A stretch of DNA of 64,000 nt from Desulfoluna limicola (GTDB taxonomy: Bacteria; Desulfobacterota; Desulfobacteria; Desulfobacterales; Desulfolunaceae): the NCBI RefSeq assembly GCF_021654575.1, contig NZ_AP024488.1, positions 6,199,791-6,263,790 on the forward strand, read 5' to 3'. Within the stretch, counting starts at the first letter, position 1; every line of letters begins with the position of its first letter. The position numbers and the translations under genes were made by a program. Positions 9,001-17,822 of the stretch are shown one piece after another. A model generated the notes under the pieces. The model saw nothing but the letters and a program-made list of their open reading frames with translations. It was not told the DNA's origin and ran no database searches.

Positions 9001-9651
9001 ATGAAGTGGAACAGAGAGGTGTTTCTTCTCAATCTTGAGGAGCTGGTGACACGGGAGTGGGGCGGTCGGCTCGGTGAGTTGGACCGGACAGTGGGGATGA
9101 CCGGTGCGTTTGAATCATGGCAAAACGGCACCTCACCTACCATCGACGCCATTTTCAGGATTTGTCAGGCCTTTGATTGCGACATCACCTGGCTTTTGAA
9201 CGGGTACAAGGGTGGGCAGGAGGCCGGCGTGTTGAACGCCCTTGTCTATATACCCAAGTACCGCGCCACCCTTTCCGGAGGCGGCGGCTCTTTCGAGACC
9301 ACGGCCGAAGTGCTTGAGACCTGCCCCTTCGGGGAGGTCTGGCTCAGGAAAAAAGGGAACCCGTCATCCCTTGTGCTGTTTGATGTGGCCGGTGATTCCA
9401 TGGCACCCATGATCTGCAGCGAAGACACCGTGATGGTGGACCGCTCCCGAACAGGAGACGAGGGCCGGTTCAAGGGGGGCATTTTTGCCTTCCGTGAGGG
9501 CGAAACCATCAAGGTGAAACGGCTTTTTACCGAAGGTGACACCGTGCGGGTGCTCTCCGACAACAAGGCCGAGGCTGTGGACTACCTGGCCGACCTCACC
9601 AATTTTGAGGTGATCGGCGAAGTGGTCTGGGTGGCCCGGGACTTGGTATGA
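9001..9651 (+). CDS. CI-type phage-like repressor with S24 (LexA-like) peptidase domain
   Basis: It has 216 residues. Residues 1-75 resemble a CI-type helix-turn-helix DNA-binding domain (WQNGTSPTIDAIFRICQAF, ITWLLNG). Residues 110-216 form an S24 self-cleaving domain with the serine in AGDSMAPMI and the lysine in TIKVKRL. Such proteins repress promoters and cleave themselves after RecA activation. No phage structural, integrase or Cro gene lies nearby, so it is either a remnant or a domesticated SOS-linked regulator. It is flanked by repeat elements on both sides. Its target is unknown. Confidence 0.85.
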   Translation: MKWNREVFLLNLEELVTREWGGRLGELDRTVGMTGAFESWQNGTSPTIDAIFRICQAFDCDITWLLNGYKGGQEAGVLNALVYIPKYRATLSGGGGSFETTAEVLETCPFGEVWLRKKGNPSSLVLFDVAGDSMAPMICSEDTVMVDRSRTGDEGRFKGGIFAFREGETIKVKRLFTEGDTVRVLSDNKAEAVDYLADLTNFEVIGEVVWVARDLV

Positions 9652-9676
9652 TGGTTACGTAAAAAAGTAACCATTC

Positions 9677-9839
9677 GCCTTCGGCGGCCCTGCCGGGGGG
9701 CAAGCTTTTGAAAAGTTTGACAAACAGGTTTTGAGCGCAGTTTCGATTGCATCACCGATGTCCGCAATCCATACCGTTTGGGCTTAACGACCCGGAACGT
9801 TTTTGCGAAGCTTTTTTCAAAAAGCGACCCGCCGGAGGC
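9677..9839. repeat. Dispersed intergenic element, copy 5
   Basis: The left end is GCCTTCGGCGGCCCTGCCGG, then AAGCTTTTGAAAAGTTTGAC and AAACAGG. The right end is TTTTTTCAAAAAGCGACC followed by CGCCGGAGGC. It is followed by TAGCTGAATAGTTAC, which also follows the right end of other copies. Confidence 0.85.
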
Positions 9840-9851
9840 ATAGCTGAATAG

Positions 9852-10104
9852 TTACGAGTTTTTTTCAAAAAGTAACCCGCCGAATGCTTGCCTGAATAGT
9901 TACCAAAAAAGTTTGACAAACAGGGCTACGGATGATTCCTGATACAGACAACCTTATGAGATGAGCCCGATTTGTATGTGCTTGTAATGCACAAAATATG
10001 ACGTTAAACACCACGCGAATGCAGACGCGAGAAATGTTGTGCAACGACACCCGAAGCGCATTCGCAACCCCGCTTTCGAGGTGGCACACCTCGCCGCCGG
10101 AGGC
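9852..10104. repeat. Dispersed intergenic element, copy 6 (composite)
   Basis: Starts with a decayed duplicate of the previous copy's right arm (TTTTTTTCAAAAAGTAACCC then GAATAGTTAC), then AAGTTTGACAAACAGG. It ends with CTTTCGAGGTGGCACACC and CGCCGCCGGAGGC. It ends 20 bases before the lptF start, so it forms the immediate leader of the lptFG transcript. Confidence 0.75.
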
Positions 10105-10124
10105 AGACATATAAAGGTGACCCC

Positions 10125-11312
10125 ATTACCATTATCAACCGCTACATTCTGAAGGAGCTGCTGCAGCCTTTTTTGCTGTGCCTGGGCTTTCTCAGCCTTG
10201 TCTTCCTCCTGACCAAGATCATTGATATCACCGACCTTGTGGTGAACTATCGCGCTAGCCTGTCCACGGTGCTTTCCATGGTGGGGTATACCCTTCCGGT
10301 ACTGATGCAGTACACCCTTCCCATGTCCGTGATGATGGCGGTGCTGTTGACCCTTCTTCGGATGTCCGCGGACCGTGAGATTGTGGCCATCAAGGCCGGC
10401 GGTGCCGGGCTTTCCGCCATCCTTTTTCCAGTGGGCGCCTTTTGCCTGGTGGGCTCGCTTCTGACCCTTGCGGTCACGATTTACGCGGTTCCCTGGGGCA
10501 ACTATTCGTACAAAAAAATGGTGGTGGATATCGCCTCAGCCGGTGTGGATGCCTCCTTGAAGGAGGGGAAATTCAACACCAATTTTGACGGGGTGATGCT
10601 CTATGTAGAGCGCATTGATCCTGCTGACAAAAGCCTTCACGGGGTGTTTATCCGGGACACGCGAAATCCCGAGAGTGAGCTGGCCATCACGGCCCCAAGG
10701 GGTGTGCGTTCTTTCTCCAAAAAAACCAACACCCTTACCCTGCGACTTTTCAATGGCGATGTGAATCAGGTGAACCTTGCAGGTCGTGAGGTCAATGCCA
10801 TCGCCTTTTCAACCTATGACATCCGGGTGGACTTAAGCGCTATTGGCTCCGACAAAAAACTCGGGGACAAGGCGCGGGACGAAATGAGCCTGTCGGAGCT
10901 TAAGGATTACATTGATGCCGAAAAGAAGGCAGGGCGAACACCCTCCGCGGCCATCATGGAGATCAATGAAAAATTCGCTCTGGCGCTTGCGGCTCTTACC
11001 TTGGGCATCCTATCCATTCCCCTGGGGCTTCGGACGGCCTTTTCCCGGAAAGGATCGGGGATGGGGTTGGGGCTCGTCTGTTTTCTTCTCTATTATGTGA
11101 TGCATGCCTCTGGCTGGTCCCTCGGAAAGTCAGGGGTGCTTCCCCCGGAATATGCCCTTTGGATGGGGAACGTGGTCATGGGAAGTGCCGGTATGGTTTT
11201 TCTTGCACGGGTCTCAAGGGAGAAGAGCCTGGGGTTTGATGTGATGGGCGGACTTTTCCTCTCCTTTTTCGGGATGGTTATCGGGTTGTTTCGGAAAGGG
11301 GGCCAGCCATGA
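10125..11312 (+). CDS. lptF: LPS export permease LptF (probable AUU start codon)
   Basis: Inner-membrane permease of the LptB2FGC transporter that pulls LPS out of the membrane. It has a YjgP/YjgQ-family layout: membrane segments at both ends and a periplasmic beta-jellyroll between. No ATG, GTG or TTG exists in frame until base 10173, but starting there would remove the conserved first helix residues RYILKELLQPF. An ATT at 10125 stands 4 bases after AAAGGTGA and gives (M)TIINRYILKELLQPF. This aligns residue for residue with the start of the next gene, MTIVQRYILKQFFKYF. From there the protein has 395 residues. The stop overlaps lptG by 4 bases. Confidence 0.88.
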   Translation: MTIINRYILKELLQPFLLCLGFLSLVFLLTKIIDITDLVVNYRASLSTVLSMVGYTLPVLMQYTLPMSVMMAVLLTLLRMSADREIVAIKAGGAGLSAILFPVGAFCLVGSLLTLAVTIYAVPWGNYSYKKMVVDIASAGVDASLKEGKFNTNFDGVMLYVERIDPADKSLHGVFIRDTRNPESELAITAPRGVRSFSKKTNTLTLRLFNGDVNQVNLAGREVNAIAFSTYDIRVDLSAIGSDKKLGDKARDEMSLSELKDYIDAEKKAGRTPSAAIMEINEKFALALAALTLGILSIPLGLRTAFSRKGSGMGLGLVCFLLYYVMHASGWSLGKSGVLPPEYALWMGNVVMGSAGMVFLARVSREKSLGFDVMGGLFLSFFGMVIGLFRKGGQP

Positions 11313-12385
11313 CCATTGTCCAGCGATATATCCTGAAACAGTTTTTCAAATACTTCGGCATGATTCAGGTGGTGGTCTTCTCCCTGGTCGTTGCCATCGA
11401 CTATCTCGCCTGGATTTCAAAATTTCTGGCGGCTGAGTACAATCTCCTCGATGGCGTGTGGTTCGTGATTTTGAGAAACCTGGGGATTATCGTGATGATG
11501 ACCCCTGTCTGCGCTTTGCTTTCGAGCGTCGTTCTTTTCGGGTTGATGCGAAGGAACAACGAGGTGGTGGCCTTGAAAGGGGGAGGGATCAGTGCATGGA
11601 ACCTCATGAAACCCCTGGCAGGGGCGGGGATGATTTTGACGCTCCTGGTGTTTATCCTTGCCGAAACCGTGGTGCCAGTGGCCTTGAACAAATCCACCTA
11701 CATCCGGATGGTTGAGATAAAAAAACGGAATATCCAGACCACCCACGGGAACAATATCTGGCTTCGACATGGCCGTGAAATCATTTATATTAAACATTAC
11801 ACCATCGCCACCAAGACCCTGTCCGGGGTCTCCATCACCCGTTTTGATGATGATGAATTCGTTCCCACCCGCCGTGTAGACGCAGCTACCGGTGTCTACA
11901 ATGGGAGATCATGGTCCTTGAAAGACGCCATTATCCAGGAACCCTCAACGTCCGGAGGGCAGCGTTCCAGGTACGTGGACGCTGCCATAGAAATGAGAGG
12001 CGTGTCACCCGATGACTTGGGCAGTGTGGTGAAAGAGGCCCGGCAAATGAGCTTTTTCGAACTCTGGAATTATATCCACAAGATGGAAAAAGAGGGGTAC
12101 GACGTGACCCGATACCGGGTTGATTTTCAGGCCAAAATGGCTTTTCCCCTTCTCTGCCTGATGATGGTGCTGATCGGGTCGGGCATTGCCCTGACACGCC
12201 AGCGCCATGAAGGGATCCCGGTCTCCGTGGGGCTCGGCATCGGTGCTGCCTTTCTCTTCTGGGTTTTCTACAGCCTCTGTCTTTCCCTGGGGTACGGCGA
12301 AATGCTGCCCCCCGTGATTGCAGCATGGGCCGCTGACGTGGTGTTCCTCTGTGCGGGGGGGCTCTTGTTGCAGGATATTGAGTGA
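11309..12385 (+). CDS. lptG: LPS export permease LptG
   Basis: Partner of LptF in the LptB2FGC LPS transporter. It has 358 residues, similar to E. coli LptG (360). It shows an N-terminal RYILKQFFKYF helix, three membrane segments, a periplasmic domain around residues 110-260 and C-terminal membrane segments (FPLLCLMMVLIGSGIALT). The ATG overlaps the lptF stop (ATGA), so the two are translationally coupled. A repeat element begins on the base directly after its TGA. Confidence 0.94.
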   Translation: MTIVQRYILKQFFKYFGMIQVVVFSLVVAIDYLAWISKFLAAEYNLLDGVWFVILRNLGIIVMMTPVCALLSSVVLFGLMRRNNEVVALKGGGISAWNLMKPLAGAGMILTLLVFILAETVVPVALNKSTYIRMVEIKKRNIQTTHGNNIWLRHGREIIYIKHYTIATKTLSGVSITRFDDDEFVPTRRVDAATGVYNGRSWSLKDAIIQEPSTSGGQRSRYVDAAIEMRGVSPDDLGSVVKEARQMSFFELWNYIHKMEKEGYDVTRYRVDFQAKMAFPLLCLMMVLIGSGIALTRQRHEGIPVSVGLGIGAAFLFWVFYSLCLSLGYGEMLPPVIAAWAADVVFLCAGGLLLQDIE

Positions 12386-12602
12386 GCCTCCGGCGGCCCT
12401 GCCGGGGGGCAAGCTTTTGTAACGTTGGATAAACAGGCCTTAAAGGCCAATCGCCTGCTCCGCCTGAGTTGCAAACCATATGCTTCTGGTTTACCGAGTA
12501 TGCCGCTTCCTCTTCTCTCAGCCCCTGCGGGGCTGAGAGAAGAGGAAACGGCGACCGAAAAGTTTTTGCGGGGCTTTTTTCAAAAAGCGACCCGCCGGAG
12601 GC
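12386..12602. repeat. Dispersed intergenic element, copy 7, with a long perfect hairpin
   Basis: It starts on the base after the lptG stop with GCCTCCGGCGGCCCTGCCGG and ends CGACCCGCCGGAGGC. Inside, 12507-12525 and 12529-12547 are perfect 19-base complementary arms (CTCTTCTCTCAGCCCC type) around a TGC loop. The outer flanks TTTTGCGGGGCTTTTTTCAA and GACCCGCCGG recur in other copies. Confidence 0.9.
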
Positions 12603-12621
12603 ATAGCTGAATAGTTGCCAT

Positions 12622-12695
12622 AATCCTCGGCGGTTTCCGAATGAAAGGCGCATCCGCAACCTGCTTTCAAGGTGGCACACCTTGCCGCCGGAGGC
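12622..12695. repeat. Dispersed intergenic element, copy 8 (B-type right end)
   Basis: Begins near TCCTCGGCGG and ends CTTTCAAGGTGGCACACC then TTGCCGCCGGAGGC. It is a short copy directly after copy 7 and 49 bases before the lpxK start. Confidence 0.8.
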
Positions 12696-12744
12696 CTGTT
12701 TTTTGCCCTTTCTGTGCCGTTATTTCAGGATGAGAGTTTGACTG

Positions 12745-13830
12745 ATGGGAAAAGTGACAGATTATATAGAACGCGCCTTCGAAGATGACGGCAAGACCTC
12801 TCTTACCTCTCCCAAGGCTCTTCTATTGGGGATTTCAAAGGTGTATGGTGCCCTTGGGCGTGCCAAGCGGGTGGTTTATGAGAAGGGGCTTTTGGAGACG
12901 AAGCGTCTCCCTGCCCGGGTGGTGGCCATCGGCAACCTGACTGCAGGGGGCACAGGCAAGACCCCCATGACCCTTTTCGCGGCCCGGTGGTACCGGGAGC
13001 AGGGGGCGAAGGTGGTGATCGTGAGCCGCGGGTATGGTGGCAGTCTTTCCAAGAGCGGCGCCGTTGTTTCAGATGGTGACGTGGTTTTTCTTTCGCCCTT
13101 TGAGGCTGGTGACGAGCCGGTGATGATGGCCGAGCAACTTCCCGGGGTTCCGGTTGTGATCGGCAGCGATCGCTATGCGGCGGGCATGGAAGCATGCGAC
13201 CGCTTTAAACCCGACGTGGTGCTTTTGGACGATGGGTACCAGCATCTCCGGCTTGGGCGGGACTTGAATATCCTCCTGGCCGATGGCAAACGCCCCTTTG
13301 GCAACGGGCATGTGCTTCCCCGGGGGCCCTTGCGCGAACCTCTGGCGGCTCTCTCCCAGGCAGATGCTGTGGTTTTGACTCGGGCCGAAGCTGGCGATAC
13401 GGCGTCATTTTCATCACACCTTCCGTCGTCCTTTGCAGACGAAATGAAGTCCCTTCCTGTTTTGTCCTCCACCCATCGACTCTCCCTTTCAGATGGTGAA
13501 GGCTCCCCCATGACGCCTGATGCCCTCGGGCCAGCCTTTCTCTTTTCCGGCATCGCCAAAAATCATGCCTTTGAAGAGGGGGCAAGGTCCCTTGGCGTGC
13601 AGGTGGCCGGTTCTCACTTTTTTGACGACCACCACCCCTACACCGAGACGGAAGTGCTTGGCCTGGAAGCCGAAGCCAGGGCCAGTGGGGCAAACGTTCT
13701 TCTCACCACGGACAAGGACCGGGTCAAGGTGCGTTCAATGGCCACCATGTCTCTGGCCACTGTCTCTGTGTCGATTGATTTCAACGAAGATTTCGACGGA
13801 ATCACCGCGCTTCTCGCCACACAGATTTGA
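12745..13830 (+). CDS. lpxK: Tetraacyldisaccharide 4'-kinase LpxK
   Basis: Membrane-associated kinase that phosphorylates the 4' position of the lipid A precursor. It has 361 residues, slightly longer than the usual 320-350. The P-loop GNLTAGGTGKTPMT is clear, followed by SRGYGG, the DDGYQHLRLGRD segment and VVLTRAEAGD, all typical of LpxK. The start ATG has a purine-rich AGGATGAGAG upstream. It lies downstream of lptFG, so an LPS export gene pair and a lipid A gene are together. Repeats fill the gaps on both sides. Confidence 0.94.
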   Translation: MGKVTDYIERAFEDDGKTSLTSPKALLLGISKVYGALGRAKRVVYEKGLLETKRLPARVVAIGNLTAGGTGKTPMTLFAARWYREQGAKVVIVSRGYGGSLSKSGAVVSDGDVVFLSPFEAGDEPVMMAEQLPGVPVVIGSDRYAAGMEACDRFKPDVVLLDDGYQHLRLGRDLNILLADGKRPFGNGHVLPRGPLREPLAALSQADAVVLTRAEAGDTASFSSHLPSSFADEMKSLPVLSSTHRLSLSDGEGSPMTPDALGPAFLFSGIAKNHAFEEGARSLGVQVAGSHFFDDHHPYTETEVLGLEAEARASGANVLLTTDKDRVKVRSMATMSLATVSVSIDFNEDFDGITALLATQI

Positions 13831-13876
13831 ATCCAACCACAGAAAAAAAAATGAAATGTGCTCTTTTCGGCAGCAA

Positions 13877-13978
13877 GCCTCCGGCGGCCAAGGTGAGGGC
13901 ACCTTGAAACCCTATGGCGAATGCATGGGGGGCGCCGTGAAGCAATCGCTTTAGAGGCATTCGCGTGAAGGGTAAGGC
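13877..13978. repeat. Dispersed intergenic element, copy 9 (left part)
   Basis: Begins GCCTCCGGCGGCCAAGGTG and continues ACCTTGAAACCCTATGGCGA, the same module found at the left of copy 1. No right inverted end is seen before ordinary sequence resumes. The stretch 13979-14166 shows no gene. Confidence 0.7.
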
Positions 13979-14166
13979 CGTGCGAACGTTTTTGAGAAGA
14001 GACCTGTTTCATTGTTGCGTCTCCGGCTGTCCGGGAGGCCTTACGTACCAGATAAGCCTTTATGGTGTGTTTCATGGTCGCGTCGGCGTCCCGATTGACA
14101 GGGAATCCATGGTTGGAAGATGACACCGGTTGACGCTCTTTTGGAAGGTTGACTTTCACCGGAATA

Positions 14167-14333
14167 ACTCCGGCGGCAAGGTGTGTCACCATGAAAGCAG
14201 CTAAGGATGCACGTTGGCCCTTGTTCCTCGCGTCAAATCATATCCGGCTTGAAAGCGGAATTCGTTCAAGGGCAATGTGAAGACCTGTATATCTACCGTT
14301 TCAAACGTTTGGCCCGGCAGGGCCGCCGGAGGC
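14167..14333. repeat. Dispersed intergenic element, copy 10 (reverse orientation)
   Basis: Left end ACTCCGGCGGCAAGGTGTG, interior TTGTTCCTCG, then GACCTGT, GTTTCAAACGTTTGGCCC and the right end CAGGGCCGCCGGAGGC. This is copy 2-type sequence read from the other strand. Confidence 0.8.
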
Positions 14334-14367
14334 AATTTAAGCCTGGGATGCTCGGGATTTTCCCACA

Positions 14368-14404
14368 AAAAAGCCCCTCCACGACTGTGGAGGGGCTTTT
14401 TTAG
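14368..14404. terminator. Bidirectional terminator between lpxK and the nhaC-type gene
   Basis: AAGCCCCTCCAC and GTGGAGGGGCTT form 12-base arms around a 4-base loop. Runs of A before the stem and T after it allow function on both strands, matching the two convergent genes. Confidence 0.9.
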
Positions 14405-14436
14405 TTTACGGTGTCAGGCAAACGCCCTACGCAGTG

Positions 14437-15921
14437 CTACGCTTTCTCTGAGGCGAGGGCTGCAGCGTGCTCTTCTTTGGTCTTGAGCCTTACGTTGGGC
14501 TCTGCCGGAAGACCGAAGAGGGGGATCAGCCGGTCGAGACCTGTGAGGGTCAGGAGCAGGATGGAGCCCACGGCGATCATGGCCATGAAGTTGTATTTGA
14601 TGATGTCCATGGGCACGAAGGTGTGCAGCGGGTAAACGGCCGTTGCAATGCCCACGTAGAATCCAACGTAAACGTGCCAGGGAATCAGCTGGGAACCGAA
14701 GACGCCAAGGGCGTCGCCGAAGGTGGCGTTACGCAGGCGCAGTTTGTACATGTCTTCTTCTGAGGCTTCCACGTTCTCGTCGGTGAGGTTGCGGATGATG
14801 GGGCCGATGGTGACAATCTGGGCCATCTCGTCTGCCAGGGCAGCGTTGCCGAGGATGGAGAGGGTGCCGTTGTAGAACATGAGCTGACGGACGCTGCCGG
14901 ACAGGGTGGTGATAAGCTTGGAAACGGGCTCGAAGGCGTGCATTTTGCCCATGACGCCGCCAAAGGCGCCAACCCACATCATCATGACGATAACCCAGGA
15001 ACCGGCTCCTTCGAAACCTGTGTACATGAGGTCGAGGAAGCCCTGAACGGACTCAACAGTACCGGCGGCAAGGCCGAGAAGCAGGGAGGAGATGATGCCG
15101 AGGCCGAGGCAGACCAGGGTGGGAAGACCCATGATGGCCACGACGAGAACGAGGAGGAGTGGGATGCACATGAAGAGGGGCACACCGTTTTGAACCTGCT
15201 CAAGCAGGGTCACGGCAGAGGCTCGTTTTTCGGCCAGGGCACCCCAGACGGTGTCGGGAATCTGGCTGATGGCCTCGGAGGCGTTGCCCACTTCGTTGGG
15301 AAGACCCATCATGGAGCTGACGATGTAGAAAACAACCGCAGTGGCCACGAGGCAGAGCACGGACCAGACACCCTGATGACGGATTCGGTCGATGACCTCT
15401 ACTTTCTGGATACCGGAGCTGACCACGGTGGTGTCGGAGATGAGGCCGATGTTGTCACCGAAGCAGGCCCCACCGGCGATGGCGGCCGTGGTGAGGACGA
15501 TGTCACCGCCCACGATGTGGTTGAGCCAGAGGAAGACCGGGGCGCATGCGGCGAAGGTTCCCCAGGAGGTTCCCGTGGCCACGGAAAGGATGGCGGTGAC
15601 CACAAGGCCTGTCACGGCAACGGTTTTGGCTGTCAGGCCCATGTTGAGGGAGATGGTGATGATGGACGCTCCGACACCGGTGGCCATGAAGGCTTCGGCC
15701 ATTGCATAGGCGAGCATCAGGATGAAGAAGACGAGCTGCATCTCTTTGACGTTGTCAACGGCGGCATCGACAATGGTCTGGAACTTCATTTTCTCTGTGA
15801 CAAAAGCCACGATGGCGGCGTAAATGGTTGCGAGAGGAGCCGCGAGCAGTGCATCAAAGCCTGAAATCATCAGGCCGGCCATTACAAAAACAGGACTTAA
15901 TTTTAACAAACCAGCAAACAT
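14437..15921 (-). CDS. NhaC-family Na+/H+ antiporter-like transporter, candidate lysine transporter
   Basis: It has 494 residues with about 11-12 hydrophobic segments. The NhaC-superfamily patches GTSWGTFAACAPVF and GACFGDNIGLISDTTVVSS are present. It lies on the same strand as and downstream of the lysine fermentation genes, and members of this superfamily in such clusters have been suggested to move lysine. Substrate assignment is therefore inference from context, and plain Na+/H+ exchange is the family default. A purine-rich GGGAAGAGA precedes the ATG. A gap of 446 bases separates it from kce, so it may have its own promoter. Confidence 0.82.
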   Translation of the reverse strand: MFAGLLKLSPVFVMAGLMISGFDALLAAPLATIYAAIVAFVTEKMKFQTIVDAAVDNVKEMQLVFFILMLAYAMAEAFMATGVGASIITISLNMGLTAKTVAVTGLVVTAILSVATGTSWGTFAACAPVFLWLNHIVGGDIVLTTAAIAGGACFGDNIGLISDTTVVSSGIQKVEVIDRIRHQGVWSVLCLVATAVVFYIVSSMMGLPNEVGNASEAISQIPDTVWGALAEKRASAVTLLEQVQNGVPLFMCIPLLLVLVVAIMGLPTLVCLGLGIISSLLLGLAAGTVESVQGFLDLMYTGFEGAGSWVIVMMMWVGAFGGVMGKMHAFEPVSKLITTLSGSVRQLMFYNGTLSILGNAALADEMAQIVTIGPIIRNLTDENVEASEEDMYKLRLRNATFGDALGVFGSQLIPWHVYVGFYVGIATAVYPLHTFVPMDIIKYNFMAMIAVGSILLLTLTGLDRLIPLFGLPAEPNVRLKTKEEHAAALASEKA

Positions 15922-16367
15922 ATTCTCTTCCCTATCTATCTGTGGTTGGAGTTTTTTGTTTTGTCGAACTGCGTTGTTCGACGTCCATCTTTTTCATGTT
16001 CAGGTTCGTGATTCTGTTGTTTCAAGGGGGTCCCTTATGAAACGACTGCTTTAGACTGGGTGGTCTAACCTTGCTTTATACGTCTCCTTCTTTCTCCTTG
16101 GGGTGCTGTGGTGTGTATCGTTTCATTTCAAGGCGTTGCAGGCGTTGAAATGGTTCGAACATCCGGGGGCAGGGGCTGCCGCTTCCGCGAAATAAAGACA
16201 TGCCCAGTGATGTTGGGCAGCCTGATGTCCTGTTTTATTTTAAAGAGCGAGCAGGGGGGCTGTGCATCACAATAAAATGCAATGAAAGGCCCTGAACCGA
16301 TGCACCATAATCGACCCTGTGGCATCCGTCAAAAACAAATCAGATGCCCCAGGGAAAATTTCCGGGC
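15922..16367. other. Gene-free spacer between the transporter and kce
   Basis: No gene is supported. On the minus strand a weak hairpin TGCCCA-N7-TGGGCA near 16198-16217 followed by TGTCTTTATTT could end the kce transcript. The rest should contain the transporter promoter, which I could not place. Confidence 0.4.
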
Positions 16368-17189
16368 TTACCCTGCAAGACCCAGTATTTCACGGGCCTG
16401 GGCCACGGTGGCTGCGGGCCGCTCGTACTCGGCGGCAATGCGCACCGCACGCTCCACGAGCTGGGCGTTGGAGACGGCCAGTTCGCCTTTTTTGTAGTAG
16501 ATGTTGTCTTCAATGCCGACGCGGACATGCCCGCCCATGGCAATGGCGTGCATCGTCATGGGAAGCTGGCCGCGACCGAGGCCGGCCACGGCCCAGGTCT
16601 GTCCCTCCTTGAGGCGGGTTACCAGCATCACGAGGTTGGAAATGGTGGCGCTCATGCCGCCGGGAACACCCAGGACGAAATCCATGTGGTGCTTTGCCGG
16701 GATCAGGCCCTTTTTGACCATGCGGGAAACGGTCTCGATCTGACCAAAATCAAACACCTCGAGCTCTGCCATGACGCCGTTGTCACAGATGGCCTTTGCG
16801 ATGGTGGTGATGGTCTCTTCGGTGTTCTCGTAGATCTCGGAGCCGAAGTTCATGGTGCCCATGGAGAGGGTGGCCATGTCGGGCTTCAGCGAGACCGGAT
16901 TGCAGCGAAGCTCGACAGGGGTGCCCACGGCGCCGCCGGTGGAGTACTGCAGGATGCAGTCGCAGCGGTTGCGGATCTTTTCGGTGACGGTTTCAAACAC
17001 GTCCACACGCTGGGTGGGGTTGCCCTCTTCATCCCGCACGTGAAGGTGGATGATGCTGGCACCGGCTTTGACGGCATCTTCGGCGGCTTCCGCGATTTCG
17101 TCGGGCGTCAGGGGAAGGTGAGGGTACATCTCCCGTGTCAGCTCCGCACCGACAATGGCGGCTGAGATGATCAGTGGCGTGTTACTCAT
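16368..17189 (-). CDS. kce: 3-keto-5-aminohexanoate cleavage enzyme
   Basis: Zinc enzyme that reacts 3-keto-5-aminohexanoate with acetyl-CoA to give 3-aminobutyryl-CoA plus acetoacetate in lysine fermentation. It has 273 residues, the family length. The metal histidines lie in IIHLHVRDEEG (residues 48 and 50). LSMGTMNFG and the glycine-rich VLGVPGGMSA stretch are also typical. I start at MSNTPLIISAAIVGAELTRE. An in-frame start 96 bases upstream would add residues that run into the kal frame. AGAGGAT precedes the ATG. The start overlaps the end of kal by 8 bases. Confidence 0.95.
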   Translation of the reverse strand: MSNTPLIISAAIVGAELTREMYPHLPLTPDEIAEAAEDAVKAGASIIHLHVRDEEGNPTQRVDVFETVTEKIRNRCDCILQYSTGGAVGTPVELRCNPVSLKPDMATLSMGTMNFGSEIYENTEETITTIAKAICDNGVMAELEVFDFGQIETVSRMVKKGLIPAKHHMDFVLGVPGGMSATISNLVMLVTRLKEGQTWAVAGLGRGQLPMTMHAIAMGGHVRVGIEDNIYYKKGELAVSNAQLVERAVRIAAEYERPAATVAQAREILGLAG

Positions 17190-17583
17190 GGCTGATCCTC
17201 TGGGACTCTTTGGGGGTGACACAGGTTCCGCTGGCTTTGCAGACAAGAACAGGGTCGGCAAGCAGCTCGGCGGCCGTCTCTCCATGCTCGGGGGAGGGGC
17301 TGATCACCTTCCACGCTTCAAACTCCATGCGTCGGCTGGTGCCGCCCACCTTGACGATACGGCCCTTGGCCTCTATGTAGTCGCCGGCCTGGACAGGGGC
17401 GAGGAACTCCACGCTGTCATAGGCGCGGAAGAGGCCTTCATCGCCGTCGTACTTGATCAGCAGTTCCGTGGCCACGTCTCCGAAGAGGTTCAGCATGCGC
17501 GCGCCGTCCACAAGCCCTCCGGCGTAATGGGCGTCGTGTGAACTCATGCGGACCCGTATCAGTGATTCTACCAGTGTATTCAT
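17182..17583 (-). CDS. kal: 3-aminobutyryl-CoA ammonia-lyase
   Basis: Small hotdog-fold lyase of 133 residues that removes ammonia from 3-aminobutyryl-CoA to give crotonyl-CoA. It has the family segments SSHDAHYAGGLVDGARMLNL and YDSVEFLAPVQAGDYIEAKG, followed by VKVGGTSRRMEFEAW. It lies between kamE and kce on the same strand and overlaps kce by 8 bases, so the two products probably accumulate together. A decayed repeat element separates it from kamE. Confidence 0.93.
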   Translation of the reverse strand: MNTLVESLIRVRMSSHDAHYAGGLVDGARMLNLFGDVATELLIKYDGDEGLFRAYDSVEFLAPVQAGDYIEAKGRIVKVGGTSRRMEFEAWKVISPSPEHGETAAELLADPVLVCKASGTCVTPKESQRISHE

Positions 17584-17663
17584 GTCTGCTCCTAAATTAA
17601 CGTCGTCATCGCTCTAATGAACGGAATGTGTTTGTTGATTCGGTAACTGTTGGGCACAACGTT

Positions 17664-17822
17664 GCCCCCGGCGGCCAGGGGATGATGCCCTGGAGCCCGG
17701 GGTGCGAATGAACTCTCTTCTTGTTGCTCGGTGTGAGTTCCTTCGCGAAGTTATTCGAAGCCGCAGTTGTAGCCTGTGTGTCAAACTTTTTATTAGTGTG
17801 GCTTCCGGCAGGACCCGGGAGG
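17664..17822. repeat. Dispersed intergenic element, copy 11 (decayed, inside the lysine operon)
   Basis: Left end GCCCCCGGCGG with CCAGGGGATGATGCCCTGG. Right end is a mutated form of the usual arm (TGTGTCAAACTTTTTATTAG, then GGCTTCCGGCAGG and CCCGGGAGGC). It stops directly at the kamE stop codon on the other strand. Confidence 0.65.

Noticed and set aside
9001..9651. A prophage at the CI-like gene
   Set aside because: No integrase, structural, lysis or replication genes and no attachment-site duplication nearby.
10173..11312. LptF start at TTG 10173
   Set aside because: It would delete the conserved first helix, and it has no ribosome site. The ATT start at 10125 fits better.
14938..15864. 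Long plus-strand open frame rich in Gly, Asp and His opposite the NhaC-type gene
   Set aside because: Shadow frame of the transporter; composition reflects the complement of membrane-protein codons.
16344..17165. Plus-strand open frame opposite kce, and similar frames opposite kamD (19285-20106)
   Set aside because: Antisense shadows of genes whose motifs are clear on the minus strand.
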